From positions 125,527,894 to 125,591,893 of the forward strand of contig OX336388.2 of NCBI GenBank assembly GCA_946902985.2: a stretch of 64,000 nt of DNA, written 5' to 3'. A program made the translations under genes and the position numbers. Positions within the stretch are counted from its first letter, which is position 1. Each line of letters begins with the position of its first letter. This DNA comes from Meconema thalassinum. Its lineage: Eukaryota; Arthropoda; Insecta; Orthoptera; Tettigoniidae. Positions 9,617 through 21,600 of this stretch are shown here, piece after piece. The notes below the pieces were generated by a model. That model was not told the origin of the DNA and ran no database searches. It was given only the letters and a program-made list of their open reading frames with translations.

Positions 9617-12600
9617 GTAAGTGTGGCCTAAATATGATATTGAACCATCCAATGGGACTCTTGCAGTCAACGATACCTGACAGTAAACCATACATACAAT
9701 TTTGTAAACCCCAACACCCAAGCCCACGCCAACACCTGGATCCACCTGGCGGCATGTAAAGCCAAACTGCCGACCACCGAAGCAAGTCTCGGTTAGCCTT
9801 CTATTTGGCCGATTACATGTTTCGCCAGCAGTGCAAACAAAATGACGAGTGTCCCTAACAAATCATTGGAGGTAGTACGCACATTACAGTCGTGAATACT
9901 TTTCTACTGACCTAAACCACTATATTTCTTCCGCCCCAGACCCTCTTGCTTGTTGTGCAATCGGTAATTTTCGTTCAGTCATAGTGCACTGCAATCTGTA
10001 ATTTTCATCCAATTTTGTCCAGTCATACCTTAGTGCTGTGCAATCAGTAATTTTCGTCGTCAATAGTGCAATCAGAATTTTTGTCCAGACAGTCGTAGGG
10101 CAGAATTTGGGATAATATTCCATTGCGATGCCGCCGCGATAAAATTCCCCTAAAACAAAATGGCATCATTAAAACTACAGGAGAGGAGACCGAGCCGTCG
10201 TAACATTCAACAAGGTATATTACTGAAAATATAGTATTTATGATTGACAAACCTTTCTCGGAGATGTTGGGAGTCGTTTTACTTTCTCAATTGCCACTGC
10301 TGCACCGGAATAATTCCTTTTAATTGATTATTTACGAAAATAATGCTTTTAGCATTGTCTTCATTTCACTATGGACGCCATCTTGGACACTACGTCATGT
10401 GACACCCGAGAAACGAACATCTGAGTACGTTACCAACATGTCAAATACAAAATTCACCATATGACACGTGAAGTTTGAAATTGTTACAAATTTCCACTAA
10501 GTTAAGCACTGTCTTGCGGAAAATTACTGCTAGTACCACAAGCAAGGGGGTCTGGGGCGTAAGCCCCAGGTTAGGTTTGTTTTTGTATGTAAAACATTAA
10601 TAAGATGGAATTTATGTCCGTTACTAGGTTAGGTACTGCCTGGTCGAAAATTACTGCTAGTACCACAAGCAAGGGGGTCTGGGGCGTAAGCCCCAGGTTA
10701 GGTCTGTTTTTGTATGTAAAACATCGTAAATACATAATTTTTCATTACATTACTTCATCGATGCTCTTTTGTTTACTCGTTCTATACCCGATGTGAAATA
10801 GTACCAAATGCGTGGGGTTGGCATTCCGGAATTAGTGAGCAACATGGCGCCGAAAGACTTCATTTCTGCTATATAAGTCGTGTATATATTTGGGACGGTC
10901 GGGTGGGTTTATGGCAGCGGACGAGTCAACATCTATTATATTAACGTCTCCGGATACCATTACTAAAGGTACTTTGGCAAATTTCATTTCCTAATTTTTT
11001 TTATACCTTTGGTCTCCTCTCCTGTAGCGCTACCAAATATAGGCTGAAATTGGCATTCACAAGAACCTGCTAATATCAAAACGCTAACGAGTAACGCCAT
11101 TCACGAATTCAACAATTTCATTACAAATCGCCAACACAATCCCGTACAGGACACTGCTAATATCAAACTCTTGTTCTATAAATTATTCACAGGAATAATT
11201 GTTAAAGTTTACCAACCGCTAACAGGTGAAAAAATGGACGACTTCTTCCAACACCACCACGCACGAAACTGACGTATTAATCAGCTGACAAGCATGCGCA
11301 GACTCCCGGCAGGCAAAGCGTCATACGTCAGCCGCGACATCACGGTGATGTCACGGAGATCCCTAAATATTCCCCAAACGCGGCCGCATTGCAATGGAAC
11401 AATGAACCCAGAATTTTAGTCCAATCTAATATTTCAAGAACTCTAGTAGTCTCCAAACCTCTCAACAGGGGATTGCGGTGATGTGAATTTGGCGGCATTG
11501 CCTAATCCACCATGACGATGTGTCTTTTGGCAAGTTTATTACTTGAAAGTTAATGTTGAAAATCTCCTTTTATAAGTGTGAATGTGCTGTTTGTTAATAG
11601 CAGTTGGCTTCAATAACGTGGCACAATAGGTACAATTTTCAGAGTGCTACTAACAAAAAATAACGCACTTTGAAACGTGGCACCGGAGATCGCACAAGAG
11701 TGCCATCCAATGTGGTGGTATCTGCTTCTCTATCTGGATTTGAAATAACTCTGGCAAATGCAGCTGATAATCCTAACTAATGCCCATAACATGACTGATA
11801 TTTCAATAACTAGGCTTAGTGGTGATGACCTATATCAATACCGGTACTGATAATAATTTTAATATCTTTCTCCTTCTGAATGCTGCCCAAAGAGAATACC
11901 TGTAACTTTTCATACCGCTATTGGTTTAAGGGAACCTGGACATACCTGCAATGTTCTTAACTATTAACACTTTGAACCATTTCGACAGTGGTTTATTATA
12001 CATATTTAACACCATTTGTCATAGGAATATTGCCTGTCTCTCACCCGGAGACCCCGGGTTTGATTCCCGTCAGGGATTTTAAAACTGACGTGAGGGTTGG
12101 AACGGGGTGCACTCAGCCTCGTGAGGACAATTGAGGGGACTATTATACATGCAGCTGCGTTTAAAATTCCCCTAAAACAAAATGACTACTCCCGTGATGT
12201 AATCAACGACGTCACGAAATACACCCCTAGCAAGCTTACGGGTAAAGACTGGGTAGGCCTAATAGGGGTTTTTGGGTGGGGAAACACACAAAAAAAAAAA
12301 AAAAAAAAAAAGCTGCATTAAACAAAAACCTTCAAAAGGAAATCTGTAATTGACCTACATAGCTCAATTAAAGATTCCAATGCATATAAAAATTTCACAA
12401 GTTAAGCTTATATTTTTAAAATTCCGTATCGAAATTTATAATTGGCCTATGTAGGTCAATTACAGATTCCGATACACGTCGTAATTATTTTCATTTCATA
12501 AAAATTGCATCGAAATCTTTCATTGAGCTACACAGGTCAATTCAGAATTTCGATGAATTGTTTTGTAATTATGAAATTAAATAAATTACTATTTGAATCG

Positions 12601-15600
12601 GAATATGTAATTGAACTACAAAGGCCAATAACAGATTTCATTACGTACATTTAAAATAAAAAAAACTATGTGTATCGTCATCTGTAATTGAGCTATGTAG
12701 GCCAATTACAGATTCCGATACAAAATTTTATAAATAAAACCTTAAAAATTGGGACATTTTCGTATGCATCGCCGTCTGTAATTGAGCTATATAGATCAAC
12801 AATTACAGATGGCGATACACATTGCGTTTCGAAGTTTTTGTTGTAAAATTTCTGTTTTTGTGTTTTCCCCACCCAAAACCCCCCTATTACAAGGCTTTTC
12901 CCATAAACTAGCCAGAGGAGTATTTCGTAACGTCGTTGATGACGTCACGAAAGCCGCCATCTGCTTTTAGAGGAATTGGAACTCGTGTAGTATACGTTGG
13001 CCGCCGCCATTGAAATCTGAAAAAATTTCTATAGAAATGGCCAATGTTACTAATATACAGGAGTTGCATATTTTATCGCTAGAGGGTGTTACTGAATTTT
13101 TTCCGAGTGCCAACATTATTGTTTCCAAACCAATATTTTCATCCAGACCAATGGTTTTCGCCTAGACCAATAAAGGTTAGGTAGCGCGGCTGAAACACCC
13201 CTGGTTTTGTCACGCACAGTGGGGTAGTCTCACATCAATAATCTTTATCCAGGCCAATGGTTTTGCCTAGTATACAATCAGTAAGTTGGCAGTGAACATG
13301 GTGGCATGCTTTTTGATAAGTTCATTTCTTGAAAGTTAATGTTGACATTTTCCTTATTTTGGAAGTGTTAACGCGGTGTTTGTTACTGGCAAATGGCTTT
13401 AAACACGTGGCAGAGTAATTACAAACCATTTTCAGAGCGTTACTAAGTAAAATAACACACTTTCGAAACTGGCAACGGATACTACACGAGAGCCGAGGAT
13501 TTATATGTAAACGATCGCGGTCTGTAATAATCCCCATACATTTTTGTATCACAATATGCAACTCTTATTACAGATTCCGATCCCTTTTCCCCCACCCAAA
13601 ACCCCCTATTCCCCAGACATTTCCCGAAAGCTTGCCAGAAAAGTATTTCGTAACCTCATTAATGATACCATACAAAATTTCATTGTGCACCACTATATTT
13701 ACTTCACCAATGTCCGTCAAGTGATGATGGAAAAACATATTTCATATAGGCAAGCACCGATAGTCCCCCCTCCCTCAAATAGCAACAAATGTTTTTTTTT
13801 TTCTTTTCCAATGTTAGCTGCAAATACTTTTCTTATAACACATTGTGCTCAATACTTCATTTTTTACTTGGAAGGCTTCCCCCACATCCCCACTTTAAAG
13901 TAGAAGCAGTAATGTATTTGTTAATCCTTTCGTTATTGCATTTCCAGGGGCCTGTTCCATGAATGATTTGTAACTTTTCACTTTGCACTTTTCAGTTCAG
14001 ATTTTGTTCCACCATCACTTATCAGATTTGTCTTGCAAAGTGAAAAGTTAGGAATCTTTTCACTTTTGAAGCCTGTTATGGTCCTCCATTGGTGCAGAAA
14101 TGCAAAGTGCCAAGGAATGAAGTGAAAAGTTTTCAGAAATCTTTTCAGCTGTCGATGAACAAGTCTCTACACTAGTTTCTCGGCACAGAATTAGGTTTAG
14201 TGTTATAAATATGTTCACGACGAGAGCTTTTGTTATCATCAAGTGAGAATAGTGATAAACAATCCAACAAGAGGACGTACAAAGACGGGATGAATTTTCA
14301 TAACCTCACTTCAACGGAATTTCTTGAGTGTTTTCGTATTACCCCATTACAAGCTGACTATATTCTTGAAATAATTGGCCATTCATTGAAACCTGCAACA
14401 AAAAGAAATGATCTCTTTCCGAAAAAGAACAAATTCTTATATGCTCATTGGTTAGGAAATGGTGCCTAGCACGGCATAGCAGCAATGCATGGGGCATCAT
14501 TTAGTTATAGTTATTGTTGTTTTAACGGGTGGAACTACGAGGTCATCTGCCCCCAAGGGACATCATAATCAACTATTTGCAGAACTGTTACTAAAGTCCT
14601 TAAGTTCACCACAAAAAATAAAGCATTAAATCATGGAGTATTATAGAGTTTGTTCATGGAATAAACGTGATCGGATCATTCCTACGCAAAGACTTTTCAC
14701 TTTGCAAAGAAATTGAAAAGTAAACATATATCATGGTGGAACAGAAAGACTTTGTTTGCACTTTGCAAGAATTGAAAAGTGCAAAGTGAAAAGTTGCAAA
14801 GTTCAGTCGTGGAACAGGCCCCAGGTTTGATATCCCCAGAAATCCCCTATTATTTTGGAATATGAAGTACTGTGGATATGGGTATAAACTCTTGCACATA
14901 ACATTGGAACTATATAATACAGTACATTAAAATAAATTGAACTTTTACTCGTGAATTACCTACCGTCTTGCAATGACCAACAGTAAATTACTCACCTGGG
15001 ATCCTTGGTTTGAAGTCTGCCCTCATATAATCTGGTCACAATGTTAAAACTAAATGATGTGGCCACATAAACAATTATGAAACTAAGTTTTAGAAAAATG
15101 TCAGAAATGGAATTTGCACCAACTGAACACACATTTACATTGTTTTCCATTTTATATCCTGAGGTCCCTGGTTCAGGACCACTTCAGCATCTTTTTATTT
15201 CTCCCAGGATTAGTCACATTGGCCCACAAAAATTGTCAAATCCTAATTTAAATGAGTTAATATATACATCTTGGTAGCCTGCTCCATGGAGTCCAGGGTG
15301 TCGAGCGATACAGGAATTTTAGTGACCCGGAAAAAATATGGGAAATTCGCACTTGATACGGGAAATCTTGAAAAGTCTCATAATGCCTGACTTCTTAGCC
15401 CCCGAACGCTCGGTAGAGTCCTCCCGCTCAGTCTTCTATTTCGCCTGCAGACCGCGCTGCCATCCGCAATTTGCGCCACTGATAAGAGCGCTGAGCAGGA
15501 TGAGAACCCAGCCAACGTCGAATGCATGCTTTGCCTGGGCGACCGCCAGCCGTACCCTCTCCGCGCGGGGCTACGTGCGCCGCGCTCGTTGCTGACAATG

Positions 15601-18600
15601 ACATACAGGAATCAGACCGCATTGTTATTCAGAGGAGACCTGGGTTTCTCGACAAGAGCAGCCCTTAAAGAAGCTAACAGCTCAATATCTCAGAAAATTC
15701 CAGACGCGGATGTGCTGCAATTTCGCTCCAATTGCCGAAAATTGTACATTCGTATCCTAAGGCTGAAAATATCAAACAGAGGTCAACTCATGCTCACAAG
15801 AGACCCGTGCTATTTCCTGCCTGGACCCAATAGGGGTCGCTGAGACTTTTAAGTTGGAAGAAGTTAGGATCGTCATTGCCCTGGAAATTCTTTGTGATCA
15901 GAAGAATTTGCTTTCTGGCGCAATGGCTGACCGCATCAAGAGCAGCTGCTCCGCACTTCTGAGACTACCCTCCGTCACTGCGCGTTTAAAGCAGTTCGAC
16001 GGAAATGAGCCATGGCTCGGCGTGCTGTGGTCTGAATTAGTGACTTCAGCACCTTCCTCAGTTCCTGCCAAAAACGATCTCACAAGCTTCGTTAAAATGA
16101 TACTGATTTTGTTTCACAACAATGCTGCTCTAGACAGAGGTTTCTCCCTGAACAAGGAGTGCATGATCGTCAATCACAAAGAAGCAAGTCTGATTGGCAT
16201 GCATACTATTCAGGACGCTGTGATGGCAGCTGGTGGAGTAGAAAATATAACCGTGGGCAAGAGTCCATACTGCACGAAACTCCTACGCCGTGTTCAAGGA
16301 AGCAAAACAGGTGCGAAGCGAGGGCTAAGGTGGCAGTCGAAAGAAAAGCCACAAAAGATCTCCAGGAATTGAAAAAAAAAATAGTACTGTCAAAAGAACT
16401 TAATTAGACAGATAACTGAAGTTCCTAGTAACAATCTTGTATTTGTCAAAGTGACTTATTTAATTTCGTTTTGCTTTATTTTATTTTCTATTATCTACTT
16501 TGATAAAATAAATCTAAATTAAAAAGTATTCGCGGGGTGTCACGTGGAATTTTACTGTTTTTAGCCTTTCCATGGTCTTTCGCAGGGGAGATGCATATAC
16601 CAAATTGTTTTAAAGTCCGTGCAAACACTCGATGCAAATGCGTCACACATGCATAAATTTCACAAACTACAAATAGTATCTCGCAGCTCTCGACATTTTA
16701 TATCGAACACCCGTCACCAACATCTGGCTACAAAATACACCACACATGTGACCGAATTCTTCTCGTATAGGCAAGCATTGTTTCAGTCTCTTGTTAACCA
16801 CTGCCTGTGTCGGATTTCCTTTCATTGTCAATGTTTCCTTACTTTTACTTCGCCGAAGTTCGACCCGAGGACTGGACACATCCTGTACAGCATGTACAGA
16901 AAGAAATACTGAAGGCGATCTGGATATCGCGGTGGATGAAATGATTATTAACCTTGGCAATTCATCAAGCTCTGACGAATACGATGATGGTGGTGACATA
17001 CCTGCCAACCCTTCAGATTTATTCGGAAGCTTTCCGAATTTTCACCTAGTCTTCCGATCTTCTTAATTACTATTATTTCTTCCGAATTTCGGTTCCCAGT
17101 GATATATTGTAATAGAAAAAGGAACTGTAAATAATTTCCATTCTCAAGGAGATTCTCTCGTAAGTCGTAATTGCTTTCGTGATTTGTGTAAGTTCCTAGG
17201 TTGGCAGTGAACTCGCAATAGTGAGTCAGCTGATCGGCCTACCGCATACTGATTGGTGGTATTTTACGGACAAACAGGTGTCAAGCCTACGCTGATTGGT
17301 CGAGGCTGGCCATGTGACTGTGCAGGGGATTAAAACCTTGTATGCTACGTGCGGCGATTGTGACTTGCTTCGTTTGACGCCACGTGTTTATACTCTGCTA
17401 GCGTCACGTTTAGTGCGTTTAATTGAGGTATTAATGCGTTCGTCGGTAGATAATTATTTCAGCGAGTTGTGTCGATGATTGTTTCGTGTCGTGTGTTTTA
17501 AGTTCTCTCGTCTCGTTATGGCGACAAAACCTCAGAAACGTTATCTCCAAGTGTTCAAAGAAAGCTATAAAACTGAATTACCATTCATTTTACAATCTAG
17601 TAGAGGAAACCATTTTGCTCTTTGTTCCGTGTGCCGTTGCGATATAAATATTTCTCATGGTGTAAAAACCTGACATAGTAACTCCCAGCAATACTCTAAA
17701 ACACAAGGACAGTGCTATTAACAGAACAAAAATTTAAGAACTTTTTTTGTTCACGGGAATGAAGACAATGCTGCCATTCGAGCAGAATGTTTGTTCACGG
17801 CATTCATCGTAGAACATAACCTCTCGTTATCATGTTCCGATCACGTGGGACAATTGTTTAGAAAAATGTTCCCGGATTTGGAAATTCCGAAGAAATATAC
17901 CTGTGGCAGGACAAAAGCATCCGGCATTGTTCATGAAATGGCACGTGATGCCGATTCAAAAATTATTAATATTTTAAAATATGGGTCTTGCGCAATCTCC
18001 AATGATGGTAGCAATGATAGATATAGTAAGCTGTATCCTGTCGTGTCATTTTTCAACAAAGAATCGAAGATGATTGAAAATCGTTTGCTATCCATGGAAA
18101 ATTTGGAAGGTGACTCGACTGGTGCTAACATTGGAAATTTGCTTTTGAGTCTTCTGGAAAGACATGCCAATCCAATGGCAAACTGTATAGCTTTTGGTGC
18201 AAACAATGCCCCTGTTACGATAGGGAGGAAAAATGGTGTTGCCTAAAAAGACCTGTGTATCTCCATTTGCAATATTTATGTGATCACTTCTCTTGTTGTC
18301 CTGCCTTATCCTATATAAATTTACCATCCCTACAATGTATACTGTAAATAATTTATCTTTGCTCGATTCTCACTAATTGCCATCTTGTGTACACATGTAA
18401 ATATAATCCAGTATATATAGTGGGGGCTCTGACGCATCCCGAATGCGAAGTGGCGCTTTGCTCTTTTCAGAGACTCCCTTCAGTGTAATGTAAATATAGT
18501 GTAACGCACTGATGAATAAATATGAAATGAAAATGAAAGCGTTGGATGCATTACAATGCCAGCTTTGTGCTCTCGAAATGGAGGATTTGCCATCTTCTAT

Positions 18601-21600
18601 TGTGGAAGGAAAAAGAGCAGATTGTTCTTGGTCTGCAATAGGGGATATAGGAGGTGGAGATGGCGGTCTGAATTACGACAGACTAGCTGGTGTGATGCTG
18701 TCAATATTAACAACCCCACACATCAACGTTCAATGTGAGATTGTTTAGCCAGGTGAAGAAGACAAGGACACAATTCCGATCATCTCTGAATGAAGAAAAC
18801 CTCAACAAACTGTTAGTGGTTAAATCAAGCCTAAGTTGAAATTGCTACGAGCAGCAGTATGACAGGGCATTTTTTAAGAGAGCAAAGTTGGCTACAAGGT
18901 CTGCATTAAATCAGAAAGTAGTCTCAAGATTACCAACCACATGCATATACATCTCCTAATCATAATTAGGTAAGTTGTCCATGGTAATTAACTTAAGTCT
19001 GACGAAACTTGAATGTGGTAGCGAATGCGAAGTGTAATCCATCAGAATGATTGTATACATTTTCTTTAAACACACAATTATGTTCTCTTACGTTTAAATA
19101 TTGGCCATACGTACTACTCGATGATTGATGATTGTTTACATTTTTGTGAATTTTATGCTGAATTCATACTTTGCCAATAAAGACACGCAGGTCTATTGTG
19201 TACCCTCTTTCGCCCACGCAATGGTATACTGCGCATAATGAAATCTATAATTTTAAAAAATCTTCCTATTTTTGACTTCCAAAGGTTGGCAGGTATGTGG
19301 TGATGATGATAGGGACAGTGAAGGGATGGAGAGTGGCAAGGAAATCCTTGCCAAGTGACTGAGGATAATTTATTTATTGGTGTCAGTTCGCTTGCGTCAA
19401 TCGATAATAGAGCACAGGCTATAGTTTCCCGTCATAGTGTTAAAAATACAGTCTGCCATTCAATAGCCTACAACTCGTCAATATAAAACCTCTGCAATAA
19501 TAATGCCACAGAGCGGCTTGTTGAAGTGCTCAGTGCTAAATGTCTTAACCTTAACTTTACTTTTGTATTGTCACGAAAGCTAATATTAACCGTAGAGTCG
19601 CGATTCAGTGTGCATGGTGTTATGTCAACTACTGTACTGTAAGCTGTGAACGACCTCCACTCAGACTCTTGTTTTATGTTGAAGGATAATCATTGCATGG
19701 TGAGTATTTTTATATTCATTAGCTGTAGAGTGTTTGCCCTCTTCGTCGTATTTATTGAATTGAATACCGATGATAAAGGTATCATAGCTTCAGTGTGTAG
19801 TTTATTTATTAATCTAAAAGTATCGTATTTCTCTGTTTGAATGTCCTCGGCGTTGACTCAGGATCGTCCTTTAAAATATATTACTGTACGAATAATTGTA
19901 CAGAAATAATGACTCAAGTGTAGCGCTGTGTATTATTTGAATGAGTTGATTTACAACAACACTAAAAACTTAGCAACACAGCTCAGCTGTTCCAAGCTCC
20001 CGACATAATGTCGGATATTATCCTTCGCGTTGTTTCCTTAGAAATACAGGGTGTAGGTGAGAAGCATGCTCAGAATTCTTGCCGTGTGGTGGTTGGACGT
20101 AGGGTTTTATGTAGCGACAGTGGATTGCGACGAGGAAATGCGGGGCTAAGTGACAGGAAGGCTGTCAGTACCGAATTCGGGGGGGGTTAGCAATACTGTA
20201 TTTGTCGCATAATTTACGCTTGTAATAGCGGACACACCTCCAATCTATATATATATACATATGATTGTTACGTGATAGTTTGTGTGTCTGTGGGTATGTT
20301 TCCTATGCGTTCATATACCACTCATCCGATTGCGATGAAACTTGGGCGTGATGTCGAGTACACTCCAAGGAAAGTTTCTGGCTTAGTAAATCCAGTTTAC
20401 AATAGGTAGTGCACGAGTACGTTCAACAAATGGCAACGACGCGCGAAGCTTCTCAACGAAGTCCCGTATGCGTTCATATACCATTCGTCCGATAGCGATG
20501 AAACTTGGGTTAGATGTTGTGTACACTCCAGGGACGGCTTCTGGCTTAGTAAATTTATTTTACAATAGGTAGCGCACGAGTAGATTCAACAAATGAGCGA
20601 CAACGCGCAAAGCGTTTCAACCAAGTCCCGTATGCGTTCATATATCATTCATCCGATTGCAATGAAACTAGGGTGAGATGTTGCGTACACTTCAAGGAAG
20701 GTTTCTGACTTCGTAAATCAATTTTTCAATAGGTAGCGCACGAGTAGATTTAACAAATGAGCGATGGTGCGCGAATCGTTTCAAAAAAGTTCCGTACTTG
20801 TTCACATGTCATTCATCCGATTGCGATGAAACATTTGCGAGTTGTTGTGCAAGGTTTCTGACTTAGTAAATCCATTTTGCAATAGGTAGCACACGAGTAG
20901 ATTCAATAAATGAGTAATGGCACGCAAATCGTTTCAACAAAGTTCCATATGCGTATATATTCCATACATCCGATTGCGATGGAATTTTGGTGAGTTGTGC
21001 ACGCTGCCACGAATGTTTCTGAATTATTAAATCCATTTTACAATACTTTTGAGGCAGTTAACGGAAAAAGAAAAAAAATATTGTGTAGCCTATCTAAAAG
21101 ATTTCGACAAACAACATTACAACGCCAACACTTTCTTTGATTGGCATTGCAACGCATGCCGGGTATAGCTTGTTTTACTATAAAAGTCGTGATCTAAAAA
21201 GGGATAGTGGGTGGGCAACATATTACTACATGACCCCCAGAATTATTATTCATTATTAGAGGGTATTTTGACTATTTTCAGTAGTGTAGAAAATTGTATC
21301 TCCTTGTTCTGGGCTCCTGTAGAGCTTACATTTTCTTGCGATCTTTCATTTGCCATAGGACGTGCCACCGGCGTATGGTTAAGCATTACCAGCTTCTGGT
21401 TTAGTAGTCAGGTATTGGAAGCAATTTGAACTGTGTACCACAATTTTCCTTGCATGTAACTAAGCAAATTATTATTGTTAAGAGAACGAAAAAAGCACCA
21501 AGAATATGATCTTCAGTTGAGTGCAGTGAGAAAGCTCTGCATGTGTTCATTCCTTATGTATTAATGATGCGAAATGTCAGGTAACGTACCACATACAACA

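Larger units (their letters stand above)
13948..14821 (+). mobile_element. PIF/Harbinger internal-deletion derivative
   Basis: Terminal inverted repeats GGGCCTGTTCCA at 13948-13959 and complement at 14810-14821, flanked by a 3-bp TSD CAG (13945-13947 and 14822-14824), a size and sequence known for PIF/Harbinger. Subterminal copies of AACTTTTCACTTTGCA crowd both ends. The interior keeps only the start of the transposase. A 50-bp stem-loop retroinsert (14505-14554) lies inside it. Confidence 0.85.

Noticed and set aside
9617..9759. Longer reading frame extending the RpLP2 exon
   Set aside because: Read-through of a consensus GTAAGT donor; joining to the next exon restores the conserved P2 sequence.
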